Shown: positions 10,600 to 19,043 of the stretch, one piece after another
Layout of the letters: every line of letters begins with the position of its first letter
How positions within the stretch are numbered: the stretch's first letter is position 1
Source of the DNA: CAKRHR01 sp964423195
GTDB lineage: Bacteria; Bacillota; Clostridia; Lachnospirales; Lachnospiraceae
Assembly: GCA_964423195.1 (NCBI GenBank)
Contig: CAYRDY010000001.1
Span: forward strand, 1-64,000
DNA length: 64,000 nucleotides
Direction: 5' to 3'
Position numbers and translations under genes: made by a program
The notes under the pieces: generated by a model
Database searches by the model: none
Seen by the model: only the letters and a program-made list of their open reading frames with translations
What the model was told of the DNA's origin: nothing

Positions 10600-10673
10600 A
10601 ATCCCGCGAAGTGCAGATGCGCGCGGCGGGAGTGATACAAAAACGCCATACAGAATCCGAAAAAGATAGATCT

Positions 10674-10704
10674 AAAAAAGCCCCGCGAAACGCAGGGCCT
10701 TTTT
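10674..10704. terminator. Bidirectional terminator between hscC and tRNA-Ser
   Basis: A-run 10674-10679, stem GCCCCGCG (10680-10687) with CGCAGGGC (10691-10698, one mismatch), and a T-run to 10704. It serves hscC on the plus strand and the tRNA on the minus strand. Confidence 0.75.
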
Positions 10705-10733
10705 ATAGCAAAAGAAAAATGATTTTCGAAGAG

Positions 10734-10824
10734 CGGAGATGAAGGGATTCGAACCCTTGTGCCGGTGATAAACCGACAAACTGATTTCGAGTCAGCCCCG
10801 TTACGGCCACTTCGGTACATCTCC
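10734..10824 (-). tRNA. tRNA-Ser (anticodon CGA)
   Basis: 91 nt, a class II tRNA with a long variable arm. Acceptor stem GGAGATG pairs with CATCTCC and the discriminator is G. The anticodon loop is CTCGAAA in the stem GCTGA/TCAGT, giving CGA, which reads UCG. The T arm contains GGTTCGAATCC. CCA is not encoded. Confidence 0.95.
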
Positions 10825-10962
10825 GAACTTATGATGTCAACTAATCATAACACGTCCCGTCGGATTTGTAAATATTAAAAAAAGATAAAACTGTCATTTA
10901 TGGGTACAAAAAAACAGCGGGATGTGTTAAACTGTGTTTGAAAAATTTTTGAGGGGACGGAT

Positions 10963-11661
10963 ATGAGCGCAGATTTAGAAACACTTTTATTAAATTACGG
11001 CAGGATTGCGGAGCAGGAGAGACTGGTGGACGAGTTGGAGCCGCTGCAGAATATGAATAAGCGCTTTGAGGAGATGATGATGATCTACAAGGCGGCGATC
11101 CGGGAAGTGCGCACGAAACTGGAAGTGCTGAATGATGAATTTCAGGTCAGAAGCAAGCGAAACCCGATCCTCTATATCAAGCAGCGCATCAAAAAGCCGG
11201 CCAGTATCGTTGAGAAGATGCATCGCCGCGGCTTTGAGCTCTCGCTGGATTCCATGATCCAGAATTTGAATGACATCGCCGGTATCCGTGTCGTCTGCGG
11301 CTACGCCTCGGATATCTATGATATCGCCAATATGCTCAGGAAGCAGGATGATGTGCGCGTGCTGCTGGAGAAAGATTATATCAAAAACCCGAAGCCGAAC
11401 GGCTACCGCAGCATGCATATCGTGGTGGAGATTCCGGTATTCTTTTCTGACCGCAAGCAGTTTGTCAAGGTGGAGGTGCAGATACGCACCATGGCCATGG
11501 ATTTCTGGGCGAGCCTGGAACACGAGATCCAGTATAAATATCGCGGCGACGACCACGCGGAGATCATCGAGGAGCTGAGAGAGTGCGCGGAGACGATTCA
11601 CCAGACGGACAGCAGAATGCAGGCCATTCATGACCGGATCACGCGGATGGAAGAGATTTAA
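10963..11661 (+). CDS. Small alarmone synthetase, RelQ/YjbM type
   Basis: GTP pyrophosphokinase of 232 residues that makes (p)ppGpp from ATP and GTP or GDP. It has the RelA_SpoT synthetase core: DIAGIRVVCGYASDIYDIA, KNPKPNGYRSMHIVVE, and VEVQIRTMAMDFWASLEHE, with the catalytic Glu in the EVQIRT block. No HD hydrolase and no TGS or ACT domain, so it can only synthesise. The N-terminal helix and the C-terminal helix (HQTDSRMQAIHDRI) match the tetramer-forming RelQ group. Start ATG 10963 with GAGGGGA at 10951-10957. It lies 22-25 nt upstream of thrS and is probably co-transcribed, linking alarmone supply to a tRNA synthetase. Confidence 0.9.
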   Translation: MSADLETLLLNYGRIAEQERLVDELEPLQNMNKRFEEMMMIYKAAIREVRTKLEVLNDEFQVRSKRNPILYIKQRIKKPASIVEKMHRRGFELSLDSMIQNLNDIAGIRVVCGYASDIYDIANMLRKQDDVRVLLEKDYIKNPKPNGYRSMHIVVEIPVFFSDRKQFVKVEVQIRTMAMDFWASLEHEIQYKYRGDDHAEIIEELRECAETIHQTDSRMQAIHDRITRMEEI

Positions 11662-11683
11662 ATATATCAGAAAGCAGGTTGAT

Positions 11684-13642
11684 ATGATGAAAATATATTT
11701 GAAAGATGGTTCTTTTAAAGAATTTGAACAGCCGATGTCAGTATTTGAGATTGCCAGGTCGATCTCCGAGGGGCTGGCGCGCGCGGCCTGTGCCGGCGAG
11801 GTGGACGGCAAAGTGGTGGATCTGCGCCGCGTGATTGATAGAGATTGCAGTTTAAATATTCTCACTTTTGATGATCCGAACGGCAAAAAGGCGTTCTGGC
11901 ACACGACATCCCATGTGTTGGCCCAGGCGGTAAAGCGCCTCTACCCGGAGGCCAAGTGTACGATCGGTCCGGCTATCGACAACGGCTTTTATTATGACTT
12001 CGATATGCAGTCCCTGACCCGTGAGGATCTGGACAAGATTGAGGCTGAGATGAAAAAAATCATCAGGGAAAATCCGGCCATCGAGTATTTTGAGCTTCCA
12101 AGGCCGGATGCGATTCGGCTGATGGAGGAGCGCGAGGAGCCGTATAAGGTGGAGCTGATCAATGATCTTCCGGAGGACGCGGTCATCTCATTTTACAGGC
12201 AGGGGGATTTTACCGACCTGTGCGCCGGACCGCATCTGATGAGCATGAAAAATATCAAGGCCTTCAAGCTGATCTCCTCATCGGGCGCCTACTGGCGCGG
12301 CAGCGAAAAAAATAAAATGCTCACCCGCATCTACGGGATTTCCTATACGAAGGCCGCCGACTTAGAGGCCTATCTGCTGCATCTGGAGGATATCAAGAAA
12401 CGCGACCACAACAGGCTTGGGCGTGAGATGGAGCTGTTCACGACCGTCGATGTGATCGGCCAGGGTCTCCCGCTGCTGATGCCGAAGGGCGTGACCATCA
12501 TTCAGACGCTGCAGCGCTGGATCGAGGATGAGGAGGAAAAGCGCGGCTATGTGCGGACCAAGACCCCGCTGATGGCCAAGAGTGACCTGTACAAGATTTC
12601 CGGTCACTGGGATCACTACAAGGAGGGCATGTTCGTGCTGGGCGATGAGGAGAAGGACGACGAGGTGCTGGCTCTGCGCCCGATGACCTGCCCGTTCCAG
12701 TATTATGTCTATAAGGCGAAGCAGCACAGCTACCGCGAACTGCCGCTTCGATACGGCGAGACCTCGACGCTCTTTCGAAATGAGGATTCCGGTGAGATGC
12801 ACGGCCTGACCCGTGTGCGCCAGTTCACGATCTCCGAGGGGCATCTGATCGTGCGCCCGGATCAGATGGTGGAGGAATTTAAGGGCTGCCTGGCGCTGGC
12901 CAAATACTGCCTTGAGACACTTGGCGTTGAGGAGGACGTCACCTACCATCTGTCCAAATGGGATCCGAACGACCGCGACAAATATATCGGCGAGCCTGAA
13001 GTCTGGAACGAGACGGAGCAGAGCATCCGCGAGGTGCTGACAGAACTCGGCATTCCGTTTGTCGAGGACGTGGGCGAGGCCGCTTTCTACGGGCCGAAGG
13101 TCGATATCAACGCCAAAAATGTCTACGGCAAGGAAGATACCATGATCACGATCCAGTGGGACGCGCTGCTGGCCGAACAGTTTGATATGTATTATATCGA
13201 CGCGAACGGCGAGAAGAAGCGCCCGTACATCATTCACCGCACGTCGCTTGGGTGCTATGAGCGCACGCTGGCCTGGCTGATTGAAAAGTACGCGGGACTG
13301 TTCCCGACCTGGCTGTGTCCGGAGCAGGTGCGGGTGCTGCCGATCTCCGAGAAATATCACGACTACGCGGAAAAAGTGCTCGCCGAGCTTAAAGACAACG
13401 GCATACGGGCGAGTGCGGATGAGCGGGCGGAGAAGATCGGCTACAAGATCCGCGAGGCAAGGCTTGACAAGGTGCCTTATATGCTGATCGTCGGCGCGGA
13501 TGAGGCCGAAAAATCTCTTGTCTCCGTGCGCAGTCGATACGACGGCGATGTGGGCCAGAGGGATCTCGCCGCCTTTATCGATGATATCTGTCGTGAGATC
13601 CGCACAAAGGAGATCCGGAAAGTCAATCAGGAACAGAAGTAA
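11684..13642 (+). CDS. thrS: Threonyl-tRNA synthetase
   Basis: Class II synthetase of about 652 residues. Order: TGS domain (KIYLKDGSFKEF), editing SAD domain with HTTSHVLAQAV and FYYDFD, catalytic core with the zinc cysteine in RPMTCPFQYY and motif 3 HRTSLGCYERTLAW, and an anticodon-binding domain from about residue 540. The open frame extends back to 11630 inside the relQ tail, but the conserved start is ATG 11684 or 11687 after AAGCAGG; this removes the overlap. I looked for a T-box leader in front and did not find one, and the short gap to relQ leaves no room for it. Confidence 0.97.
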   Translation: MMKIYLKDGSFKEFEQPMSVFEIARSISEGLARAACAGEVDGKVVDLRRVIDRDCSLNILTFDDPNGKKAFWHTTSHVLAQAVKRLYPEAKCTIGPAIDNGFYYDFDMQSLTREDLDKIEAEMKKIIRENPAIEYFELPRPDAIRLMEEREEPYKVELINDLPEDAVISFYRQGDFTDLCAGPHLMSMKNIKAFKLISSSGAYWRGSEKNKMLTRIYGISYTKAADLEAYLLHLEDIKKRDHNRLGREMELFTTVDVIGQGLPLLMPKGVTIIQTLQRWIEDEEEKRGYVRTKTPLMAKSDLYKISGHWDHYKEGMFVLGDEEKDDEVLALRPMTCPFQYYVYKAKQHSYRELPLRYGETSTLFRNEDSGEMHGLTRVRQFTISEGHLIVRPDQMVEEFKGCLALAKYCLETLGVEEDVTYHLSKWDPNDRDKYIGEPEVWNETEQSIREVLTELGIPFVEDVGEAAFYGPKVDINAKNVYGKEDTMITIQWDALLAEQFDMYYIDANGEKKRPYIIHRTSLGCYERTLAWLIEKYAGLFPTWLCPEQVRVLPISEKYHDYAEKVLAELKDNGIRASADERAEKIGYKIREARLDKVPYMLIVGADEAEKSLVSVRSRYDGDVGQRDLAAFIDDICREIRTKEIRKVNQEQK

Positions 13643-14812
13643 ATGGAAACAGAAAAAAAGATTCTGGCGATCCTGACCGGCGGGAAGAGCCGGAGAATGG
13701 GCAGCGACAAGAGTTCGCTGCCCTTTGGAAAGGAATCGGTTCTCGGATATATCATCCAAAAATTCAGGCCCTGTTTTGATCAGATTTATATTTCCGTGTC
13801 GCATCCGGGACTCCTTGATCGCCTCGACATTGACGACGCGTCGGGGACGATAGCGGAGGTTGAGGATCTGATGCCGGATATGGGGCCGCTTGGCGGTATT
13901 TACTCGGTCTTGAGAGCGTGCGCGGGGCGGGATCTCTTCGTGACGGCGGTTGATATGCCTTTTGCAGACCCGGTGGCGCTGCTGTCACTGGCGCCGAAGG
14001 CAGCGAGGGGCTGTGGAGGATCAACAGATTCTACCTTTCCTTCGCGGGAACATCGCCGACCCGCATACCGCGTCGTCAGTGACGGCAGGCGTGCGCAGCC
14101 TCTATTCGGGTGGTATGGCGCTGTCTGTGCGGGGATTGCCGGCGGGATGCTATCGCGCGGCGAATCTCAAATGTCAAAATTTCTTGAGCGGGCCGGCGGC
14201 GAGATATTAGCGCCGGCGGATATTTTCGGCGATGAGCGCGCGGCGGACCGGAATTTTTTTAATATGAATGACCGCGGGAGCTATTATCGGGCGCTCGATA
14301 TGGTTCGACGGGATGAGCACAAGATACCGCTGATTTCCGTCTGCGCGTATTCCGGTTTGGGCAAGACGACGCTGATCGAGCGGTTGATTCCGTGCCTGAC
14401 GGAGAGAGGACTCAAAGTGGCAGTTATTAAGCATGATAGCCACGATTTTGAGATTGATGTGGAGGGAAAAGACACATATCGATTTAAGAAAGCCGGAGCA
14501 GTGGAGACAGTGATCACATCCCCGGCGAGGATCGCCATCGTCAGGGATCACACGGATGATTCTCTGTCCGCCGCCGCGGCTGAGATAGAGACGGCGGATA
14601 TCATTTTGGTCGAGGGATATAAACACGGTTCTCAGCCGAAAATCGTGATTTGTCCCGACGAAAACTGTACAGATTTCATGAAATTTACGAAAAATTGTGT
14701 CGCAATCGTTGGGAAAGCGCCTTTGAAGTCAGAGATTCCGTCATTTTTACTAAATGAGGTTGAAAAAATTTGTGAATTTATATTAAAATTAATATCGGAA
14801 CACAAGATATAG
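13643..14812 (+). CDS. MobA-MobB fusion, molybdopterin dinucleotide synthesis
   Basis: A 389-residue fusion. Residues 1-200 are a MobA-type nucleotidyltransferase: LTGGKSRRMGSDKSSLPFG is the GTP-binding loop, followed by the conserved VDMPFADP. Residues 225-389 are MobB-like, with the P-loop YSGLGKTTLIERL, then VIKHDSHDFEIDVEGKDT and DIILVEGYKHG. Together they attach GMP (or CMP) to molybdopterin and deliver the cofactor. The start ATG lies directly at the thrS stop with no gap. The stretch at about residues 112-150, between VDMPFADP and QPLFGWYG, is unlike the usual MobA sequence and may be a local double frameshift or true divergence. No molybdoenzyme or other moa/moe gene is visible in this window. 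Confidence 0.8.
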   Translation: METEKKILAILTGGKSRRMGSDKSSLPFGKESVLGYIIQKFRPCFDQIYISVSHPGLLDRLDIDDASGTIAEVEDLMPDMGPLGGIYSVLRACAGRDLFVTAVDMPFADPVALLSLAPKAARGCGGSTDSTFPSREHRRPAYRVVSDGRRAQPLFGWYGAVCAGIAGGMLSRGESQMSKFLERAGGEILAPADIFGDERAADRNFFNMNDRGSYYRALDMVRRDEHKIPLISVCAYSGLGKTTLIERLIPCLTERGLKVAVIKHDSHDFEIDVEGKDTYRFKKAGAVETVITSPARIAIVRDHTDDSLSAAAAEIETADIILVEGYKHGSQPKIVICPDENCTDFMKFTKNCVAIVGKAPLKSEIPSFLLNEVEKICEFILKLISEHKI

Positions 14813-14949
14813 TACATTTTCTAAATTTTCTGACAATATTTGTGGGTGCCAGTGGGAAATTTTATCGAAAAAGAGATTTAAAAATGATCGGCTGCCGGAT
14901 ATAATCGGCTGTTTTTTTCATAAAAGTGGGGATTCATTTAAAAAATAGC

Positions 14950-14978
14950 TTGATTTTATATCGGAAGTATGACATAAT
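14950..14978 (+). promoter_or_regulatory. Promoter of the first SH3b wall-hydrolase gene
   Basis: TTGATT (14950-14955), 17-bp spacer, CATAAT (14973-14978). The block AGTATGACATAAT is repeated in the promoter at 16671-16699, and the bases just downstream (TTTAA..AATT.TG..ACA) also correspond. Confidence 0.6.
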
Positions 14979-15032
14979 GTTATTTGCAAGGTTTAATAAA
15001 TTGTGACAAATACAAAAGGGTGGTATGAGTTT

Positions 15033-16538
15033 ATGAGAAAAAGACAGAAATCAAAGTTTCTGGTCTTTACCCTGACATTTATACTTCTGATGACAGGAGT
15101 ATTCACCGTCAGCCCTGCCAACGTGTTTGCTGCAACAGTAGGTGTTGTAAATGTGTGTGCGCTGAATCTGCGTAGCGGCGCATCTGTTCTCACGCCGACC
15201 AAGGGGGTGCTCTTACAGGGGTCGAGTGTAGAAATTGCAGAGACATGCGGTGACTGGTATAAAGTCAGCGCGAATGTGAACGGCGGTTTGCAGGAAGGCT
15301 ACGTTTATGCCAGATATGTTAGAGTAAGTCAGGAAGAAAATCAACAGACACCTGAGATGTCCGTTGTTTCAGGTAATGGTATTGTCAATGTGAGCGCATT
15401 GAATATCCGATCTATGCCCTCAAGCTCCAGCAGTTTTCTGGGCACTGTCGGCATGGGTACGCCGGTCAGCATTGTCGGCCGGAGTGATGATGAGCAGTGG
15501 TATAAGGTGAGGTTGTCTTTGTATGGGCATCCATTGGAGGCATATGTATTTGCTCAGTATATCACATTGACAGAGGGTGATGGCGCCCAGACGCAGAATT
15601 CGGGTGCCGTAGCGGCGCCGGGTGCGGATGCGGAGACCTTTGACGCGTTTGTCGGGTCAGTGGATGTCTACGCTGTGAATTTGCGCTCAGGAGCGTCGAC
15701 ATCGACAGCGATCTTGGGAACTTTGAACAGGGAAACCGAGGTTGAGGTCATCGGTCAGCAGGATGACTGGTATCAGGTGCGCTCAGGCGATTTGACAGGT
15801 TATCTGTACGCGTCTTACGTTACCTATGTCAGAGATCTCGAATTAGATTCGGAAAATACGGATGGCAGCGCGTCCGGCGGGGATGCGTCCACAGGGAAGG
15901 ATTCTGTTCTGTTCCTCGATACGGTGGGGCACCTGACAGGCCGTGTGAATAAGGATGGTCTGGTCTTGCGGAGCGGTCCGAGCGATGCTGATTCATTTAT
16001 AGCCATGCTTGGCATGGACACGCTTGTCGTGATCAACGAAACGGCCGATGACTGGTATGCGGTGACGACCACGAGCGACGGCGAGATCGTGGACGGGTAT
16101 CTAAATGCCAAGTATGTGACAATGATGACTGAGATTGAGGAGAAGCTGGAGACATACGAGAAGTTTGATCCGATGGAGGTATCCGAGGAGGACGAGTATC
16201 GTCTGGCCTGTGTTGTATATTTTGAGGCGGGCAATCAGTGTTATGACGGCAAGTTGGCCGTCGCCAATGTGGTGCTGAACCGCGTGAGGGATCCGCTCTT
16301 TCCGGATACGATTCTGGATGTGATCGCGCAGCCGGGTCAGTTTTCGCCATATTATACGGGATCGTTTGACGGCATGCTTGAAGATAAGACTGTGCCGGAG
16401 CCATGTCTGCAGGCGGCTAGGGACGCTTTGTCAGGAATCAACAATGTGCCGGGATATTATTTCTTTACCAGCGCGCAGCTGCCATCCGATGCGGCCGGTT
16501 ATCTGGTGATCCAGGATCACATTTTCTATCATTATTGA
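15033..16538 (+). CDS. Secreted cell wall hydrolase: four SH3b domains plus SleB-type hydrolase domain
   Basis: About 501 residues. A signal peptide (KFLVFTLTFILLMTGVFTV, cleavage probably after VFAA) is followed by four bacterial SH3 repeats recognised by VNVCALNLRSGAS, VNVSALNIRSMPS, VDVYAVNLRSGAS and NKDGLVLRSGPS, each with a DDWY-like segment. The C-terminal 135 residues are a Hydrolase_2/SleB-type domain: LACVVYFEAGNQ (likely catalytic Glu), LAVANVVLNRVRDPLFP and GQFSPYYTG. SleB proteins are lytic transglycosylases or muramidases of cortex or wall peptidoglycan. I chose ATG 15033 over GTG 15003 because GGGTGGT precedes it. It has its own promoter and terminator, and its promoter is twin to that of the next gene. 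Confidence 0.85.
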   Translation: MRKRQKSKFLVFTLTFILLMTGVFTVSPANVFAATVGVVNVCALNLRSGASVLTPTKGVLLQGSSVEIAETCGDWYKVSANVNGGLQEGYVYARYVRVSQEENQQTPEMSVVSGNGIVNVSALNIRSMPSSSSSFLGTVGMGTPVSIVGRSDDEQWYKVRLSLYGHPLEAYVFAQYITLTEGDGAQTQNSGAVAAPGADAETFDAFVGSVDVYAVNLRSGASTSTAILGTLNRETEVEVIGQQDDWYQVRSGDLTGYLYASYVTYVRDLELDSENTDGSASGGDASTGKDSVLFLDTVGHLTGRVNKDGLVLRSGPSDADSFIAMLGMDTLVVINETADDWYAVTTTSDGEIVDGYLNAKYVTMMTEIEEKLETYEKFDPMEVSEEDEYRLACVVYFEAGNQCYDGKLAVANVVLNRVRDPLFPDTILDVIAQPGQFSPYYTGSFDGMLEDKTVPEPCLQAARDALSGINNVPGYYFFTSAQLPSDAAGYLVIQDHIFYHY

Positions 16539-16616
16539 TTATCTAAAAGGATAGCCCTCTGTGGCGGGGATGAATGTCTCGTTGGCGGGTGGTTTCCCGC
16601 GAAAAATGCTTTCAAA

Positions 16617-16647
16617 GAGAAGTCTGAGAGATCAGGCTTCTTTTTTT
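16617..16647 (+). terminator. Intrinsic terminator after the SleB-type gene
   Basis: Stem AGAAG.CTGA / TCAG.CTTCT around GAGA, followed by TTTTTTT. The 3' region before it also holds the hairpin GCGGG/CCCGC near 16586-16601. Confidence 0.8.
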
Positions 16648-16670
16648 GTAAAAAAAATGTAAAATATGGC

Positions 16671-16699
16671 TTGCATATATGAACAAAGTATGACATAAT
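16671..16699 (+). promoter_or_regulatory. Promoter of the second SH3b wall-hydrolase gene
   Basis: TTGCAT (16671-16676), 17-bp spacer, CATAAT (16694-16699). It shares AAGTATGACATAAT-like sequence at the same position as the promoter at 14950-14978. Confidence 0.6.
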
Positions 16700-16744
16700 A
16701 AAGGAAAGATTTAACAATTATGTAACAGTCAGGAGGGGTGTGCT

Positions 16745-19012
16745 ATGATCAAAAGATTGAAGCAATATGCCGCCGGCGTGTTGGCTGTGCTGATGACGGC
16801 ATGTTGCGTGATGAATTTAAATATGGAAGATTCGTATGCGGCCCGGACGGGCAGAGTCAATGTCAGCGCCCTGAATATCCGCAGCAGCGCATCCACATCT
16901 TCGGGAATCAAAGGCGTGTTGTACGGCGGGGCGAAAATTGATATCAAAAATCAGACCGGAAACTGGTATGAGATGACTGCCGTCTTGGATGGAAAGCAAA
17001 TCAGCGGTTATGTATATTCAAGTTATATCGACACAGACGGCGCTGTCCAGGGGTCATCGGGAGGCCAGAACACTTCCGGTGGCGGTTTTGGCGTGGTCAA
17101 TGTGGGTGCGCTCAATGTGCGCTCCGGCGCGAGCACCTCAACCTCTGTTGTGAATTGCTTAAGCGGCGGGACTCAGATCACAATTCTGGAAACTCTGGAC
17201 GGATGGTACAAGATGTCGGCCGTTGTGAACGGCGCGGCGGTCACGGGTTATGTGTACGCGGCTTATGTGACCCGAACGGGCGGCACGTCCGGCGGCAGCC
17301 AGAATTCATCCGGATCCGTGCAGGGTGGCGCCACAGGCACTGGCGTGGTCAATGTCAGCGCCCTGAATGTTCGCTCAGGCGCGGGTACCGATTATGCCAG
17401 AGTTGGATGCATTTACAGAGATACAAAAGTGAATATCCGCGGAACGTCAGGCGAGTGGTACAAGATCACCGCGGGAAATGTCAGCGGATATGCCTTCGCG
17501 GAATATATCACCAAAACGGGCGGTCAGGCGTCAGAGAATAACGGCGACGGCAGCTCATCAGGTGGCGGCACAGCGTCTGGGTCCGGCGGCAACGCATCCG
17601 GCGGCGCAGCGTCAGGGTCCGGCGGCAATTCATCCGGCAACGCAGCGTCAGGGTCAGGCGGCAACGCATCTGGCGGCGCAGCGTCAGGATCCGGCGGCAA
17701 CGCATCTTCCGGTGGCCAGACTTCCCCAGGGCAGAGCGGCAGTTCTTCAAACGGTAATTTTGAGCAGCAGCTGGCGGCCTTCCCGGAGAGTTACAGACAG
17801 TCACTGCGGGCATTGCATGAAAAATACCCGAAATGGATCTTTAAGGCCATCGATACGGGGCTTGACTGGAATACAGTTGTCAAGGAGGAGAGTGTATTCC
17901 GAAGGAACACAGTCGATATCAGTTCATTCGGCGGCACGACGAATTTCGGTCAGCTCTCCACGGATTCCGGCGCCTATGACTGGGGGACGGATACCTATAC
18001 CATCTGTGACGGCAGGACATGGTACTCCGCCTCCAGTGATCTGATCAGTTATTATCTGGATCCGAGGAATTTCCTGGATGAGAGATCGATTTTCTCATTC
18101 GAATCGCTCGCCTTTGACTCGGTGCAAAAAAAGAGTGTCGTGGAGAGTATTCTGAGCACGACTTATATGAAGAATCCCTACACGGAGACGGATCCTTCGA
18201 CGGGACAGACCTACACAAGGAGCTACGCGGATACTTTTATGGAGGCCGGTGAGAAAGCCGGCGCTAGCCCGTATTTTCTGGCGGCACGCGCCAGGACCGA
18301 GGGCGGACCGAATGGCAGCGGCTCCACCTCTGGGACTTACGGAAATTATAAGGGCTATTATAATTTTTTCAATATCGGCGCAAGTGACGGCAGGGACGCT
18401 GTGGCCAACGGGCTGCAATTCGCGAGCAAGACAGATCCGAATTATCTGCTGCCATGGAATACGCGCTACAAATCCATTGTCGGCGGCGCGAAATATATTG
18501 CCCAGTCCTACATCAATGTCGGGCAGAATACAGCCTACTTCCAGAAGTTTAATGTCCACGGCAACAGCAATCTGTACTGGCATCAGTATATGACAGCGGT
18601 TCACGGGGCATTCACGCAGGCCGCGGTTGTGTACCAATCCTACAAGACATACGGTGTCCTTGACGACGCGATCATATTTTATATTCCTTTTTATAAAAAT
18701 ATGCCGGCATCGCCTCTCGCAAAGCCAAATGCGGGCAACCCGAACCCATATTTGAGGAGCCTGACGCTCAGCGACGGCGGCGTCACGCTGACACCTTCGT
18801 TTAATTACGATACATATAAGTATTCGGTGGTCGTGCCGCACAGCGTTGACAGCGTGCGCGTGTCGGCGTCGCCTGTCAGCAAATACGCGAAGGGTGTCAC
18901 CGGCACGGGGACTTACAATCTGGCAGCGGGACGGATCAATGTGATCAGTGTGACCTGTACAGCCGGAAACGGGACGACACAGACATACACGATCAACATT
19001 TATCGGCAGTAA
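16745..19012 (+). CDS. Secreted N-acetylglucosaminidase with three SH3b domains and a cadherin-like domain
   Basis: 755 residues. Signal peptide (VLAVLMTACCVMNL), three SH3b repeats (VNVSALNIRSSAS, VNVGALNVRSGAS, VNVSALNVRSGAG), a Gly/Ser/Ala linker of four 12-residue units around residues 275-325, then a glucosaminidase domain with KYPKWIFKAIDTGLDW, SPYFLAARARTEGG (likely catalytic Glu) and YKGYYNFFNIGA. The last 90 residues are a cadherin-like beta-sandwich (YLRSLTLSDGG to TYTINIYRQ). The enzyme should cut between N-acetylglucosamine and N-acetylmuramic acid in peptidoglycan, as in LytD-like autolysins. ATG 16745 has AGGAGGGG at 16731-16738. The promoter is nearly the same as that of the preceding hydrolase, so the two are likely co-regulated. 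Confidence 0.9.
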   Translation: MIKRLKQYAAGVLAVLMTACCVMNLNMEDSYAARTGRVNVSALNIRSSASTSSGIKGVLYGGAKIDIKNQTGNWYEMTAVLDGKQISGYVYSSYIDTDGAVQGSSGGQNTSGGGFGVVNVGALNVRSGASTSTSVVNCLSGGTQITILETLDGWYKMSAVVNGAAVTGYVYAAYVTRTGGTSGGSQNSSGSVQGGATGTGVVNVSALNVRSGAGTDYARVGCIYRDTKVNIRGTSGEWYKITAGNVSGYAFAEYITKTGGQASENNGDGSSSGGGTASGSGGNASGGAASGSGGNSSGNAASGSGGNASGGAASGSGGNASSGGQTSPGQSGSSSNGNFEQQLAAFPESYRQSLRALHEKYPKWIFKAIDTGLDWNTVVKEESVFRRNTVDISSFGGTTNFGQLSTDSGAYDWGTDTYTICDGRTWYSASSDLISYYLDPRNFLDERSIFSFESLAFDSVQKKSVVESILSTTYMKNPYTETDPSTGQTYTRSYADTFMEAGEKAGASPYFLAARARTEGGPNGSGSTSGTYGNYKGYYNFFNIGASDGRDAVANGLQFASKTDPNYLLPWNTRYKSIVGGAKYIAQSYINVGQNTAYFQKFNVHGNSNLYWHQYMTAVHGAFTQAAVVYQSYKTYGVLDDAIIFYIPFYKNMPASPLAKPNAGNPNPYLRSLTLSDGGVTLTPSFNYDTYKYSVVVPHSVDSVRVSASPVSKYAKGVTGTGTYNLAAGRINVISVTCTAGNGTTQTYTINIYRQ
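17572..17715 (+). repeat. 36-bp in-frame tandem repeat in the glucosaminidase linker
   Basis: Four imperfect 36-bp units, each encoding a 12-residue block like ASGSGGNASGGA. It separates the SH3b region from the catalytic domain and probably varies in length between strains. Confidence 0.75.
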
Positions 19013-19043
19013 AATCCATGCCGGATGAAGGAGGCAGATCTTC

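Noticed and set aside
12362..13804. 480-codon open frame antisense to thrS
   Set aside because: It lies wholly opposite a clear gene and arises from GC-rich codon usage; no ribosome site or recognisable protein. Other long antisense frames (for example opposite glpK, hscC, gltX, leuS) were rejected for the same reason.
16545..16616. c-di-GMP or c-di-AMP riboswitch between the two SH3b genes
   Set aside because: A small GC hairpin is present, but consensus motifs of those classes were not found and the position is before a terminator and promoter.
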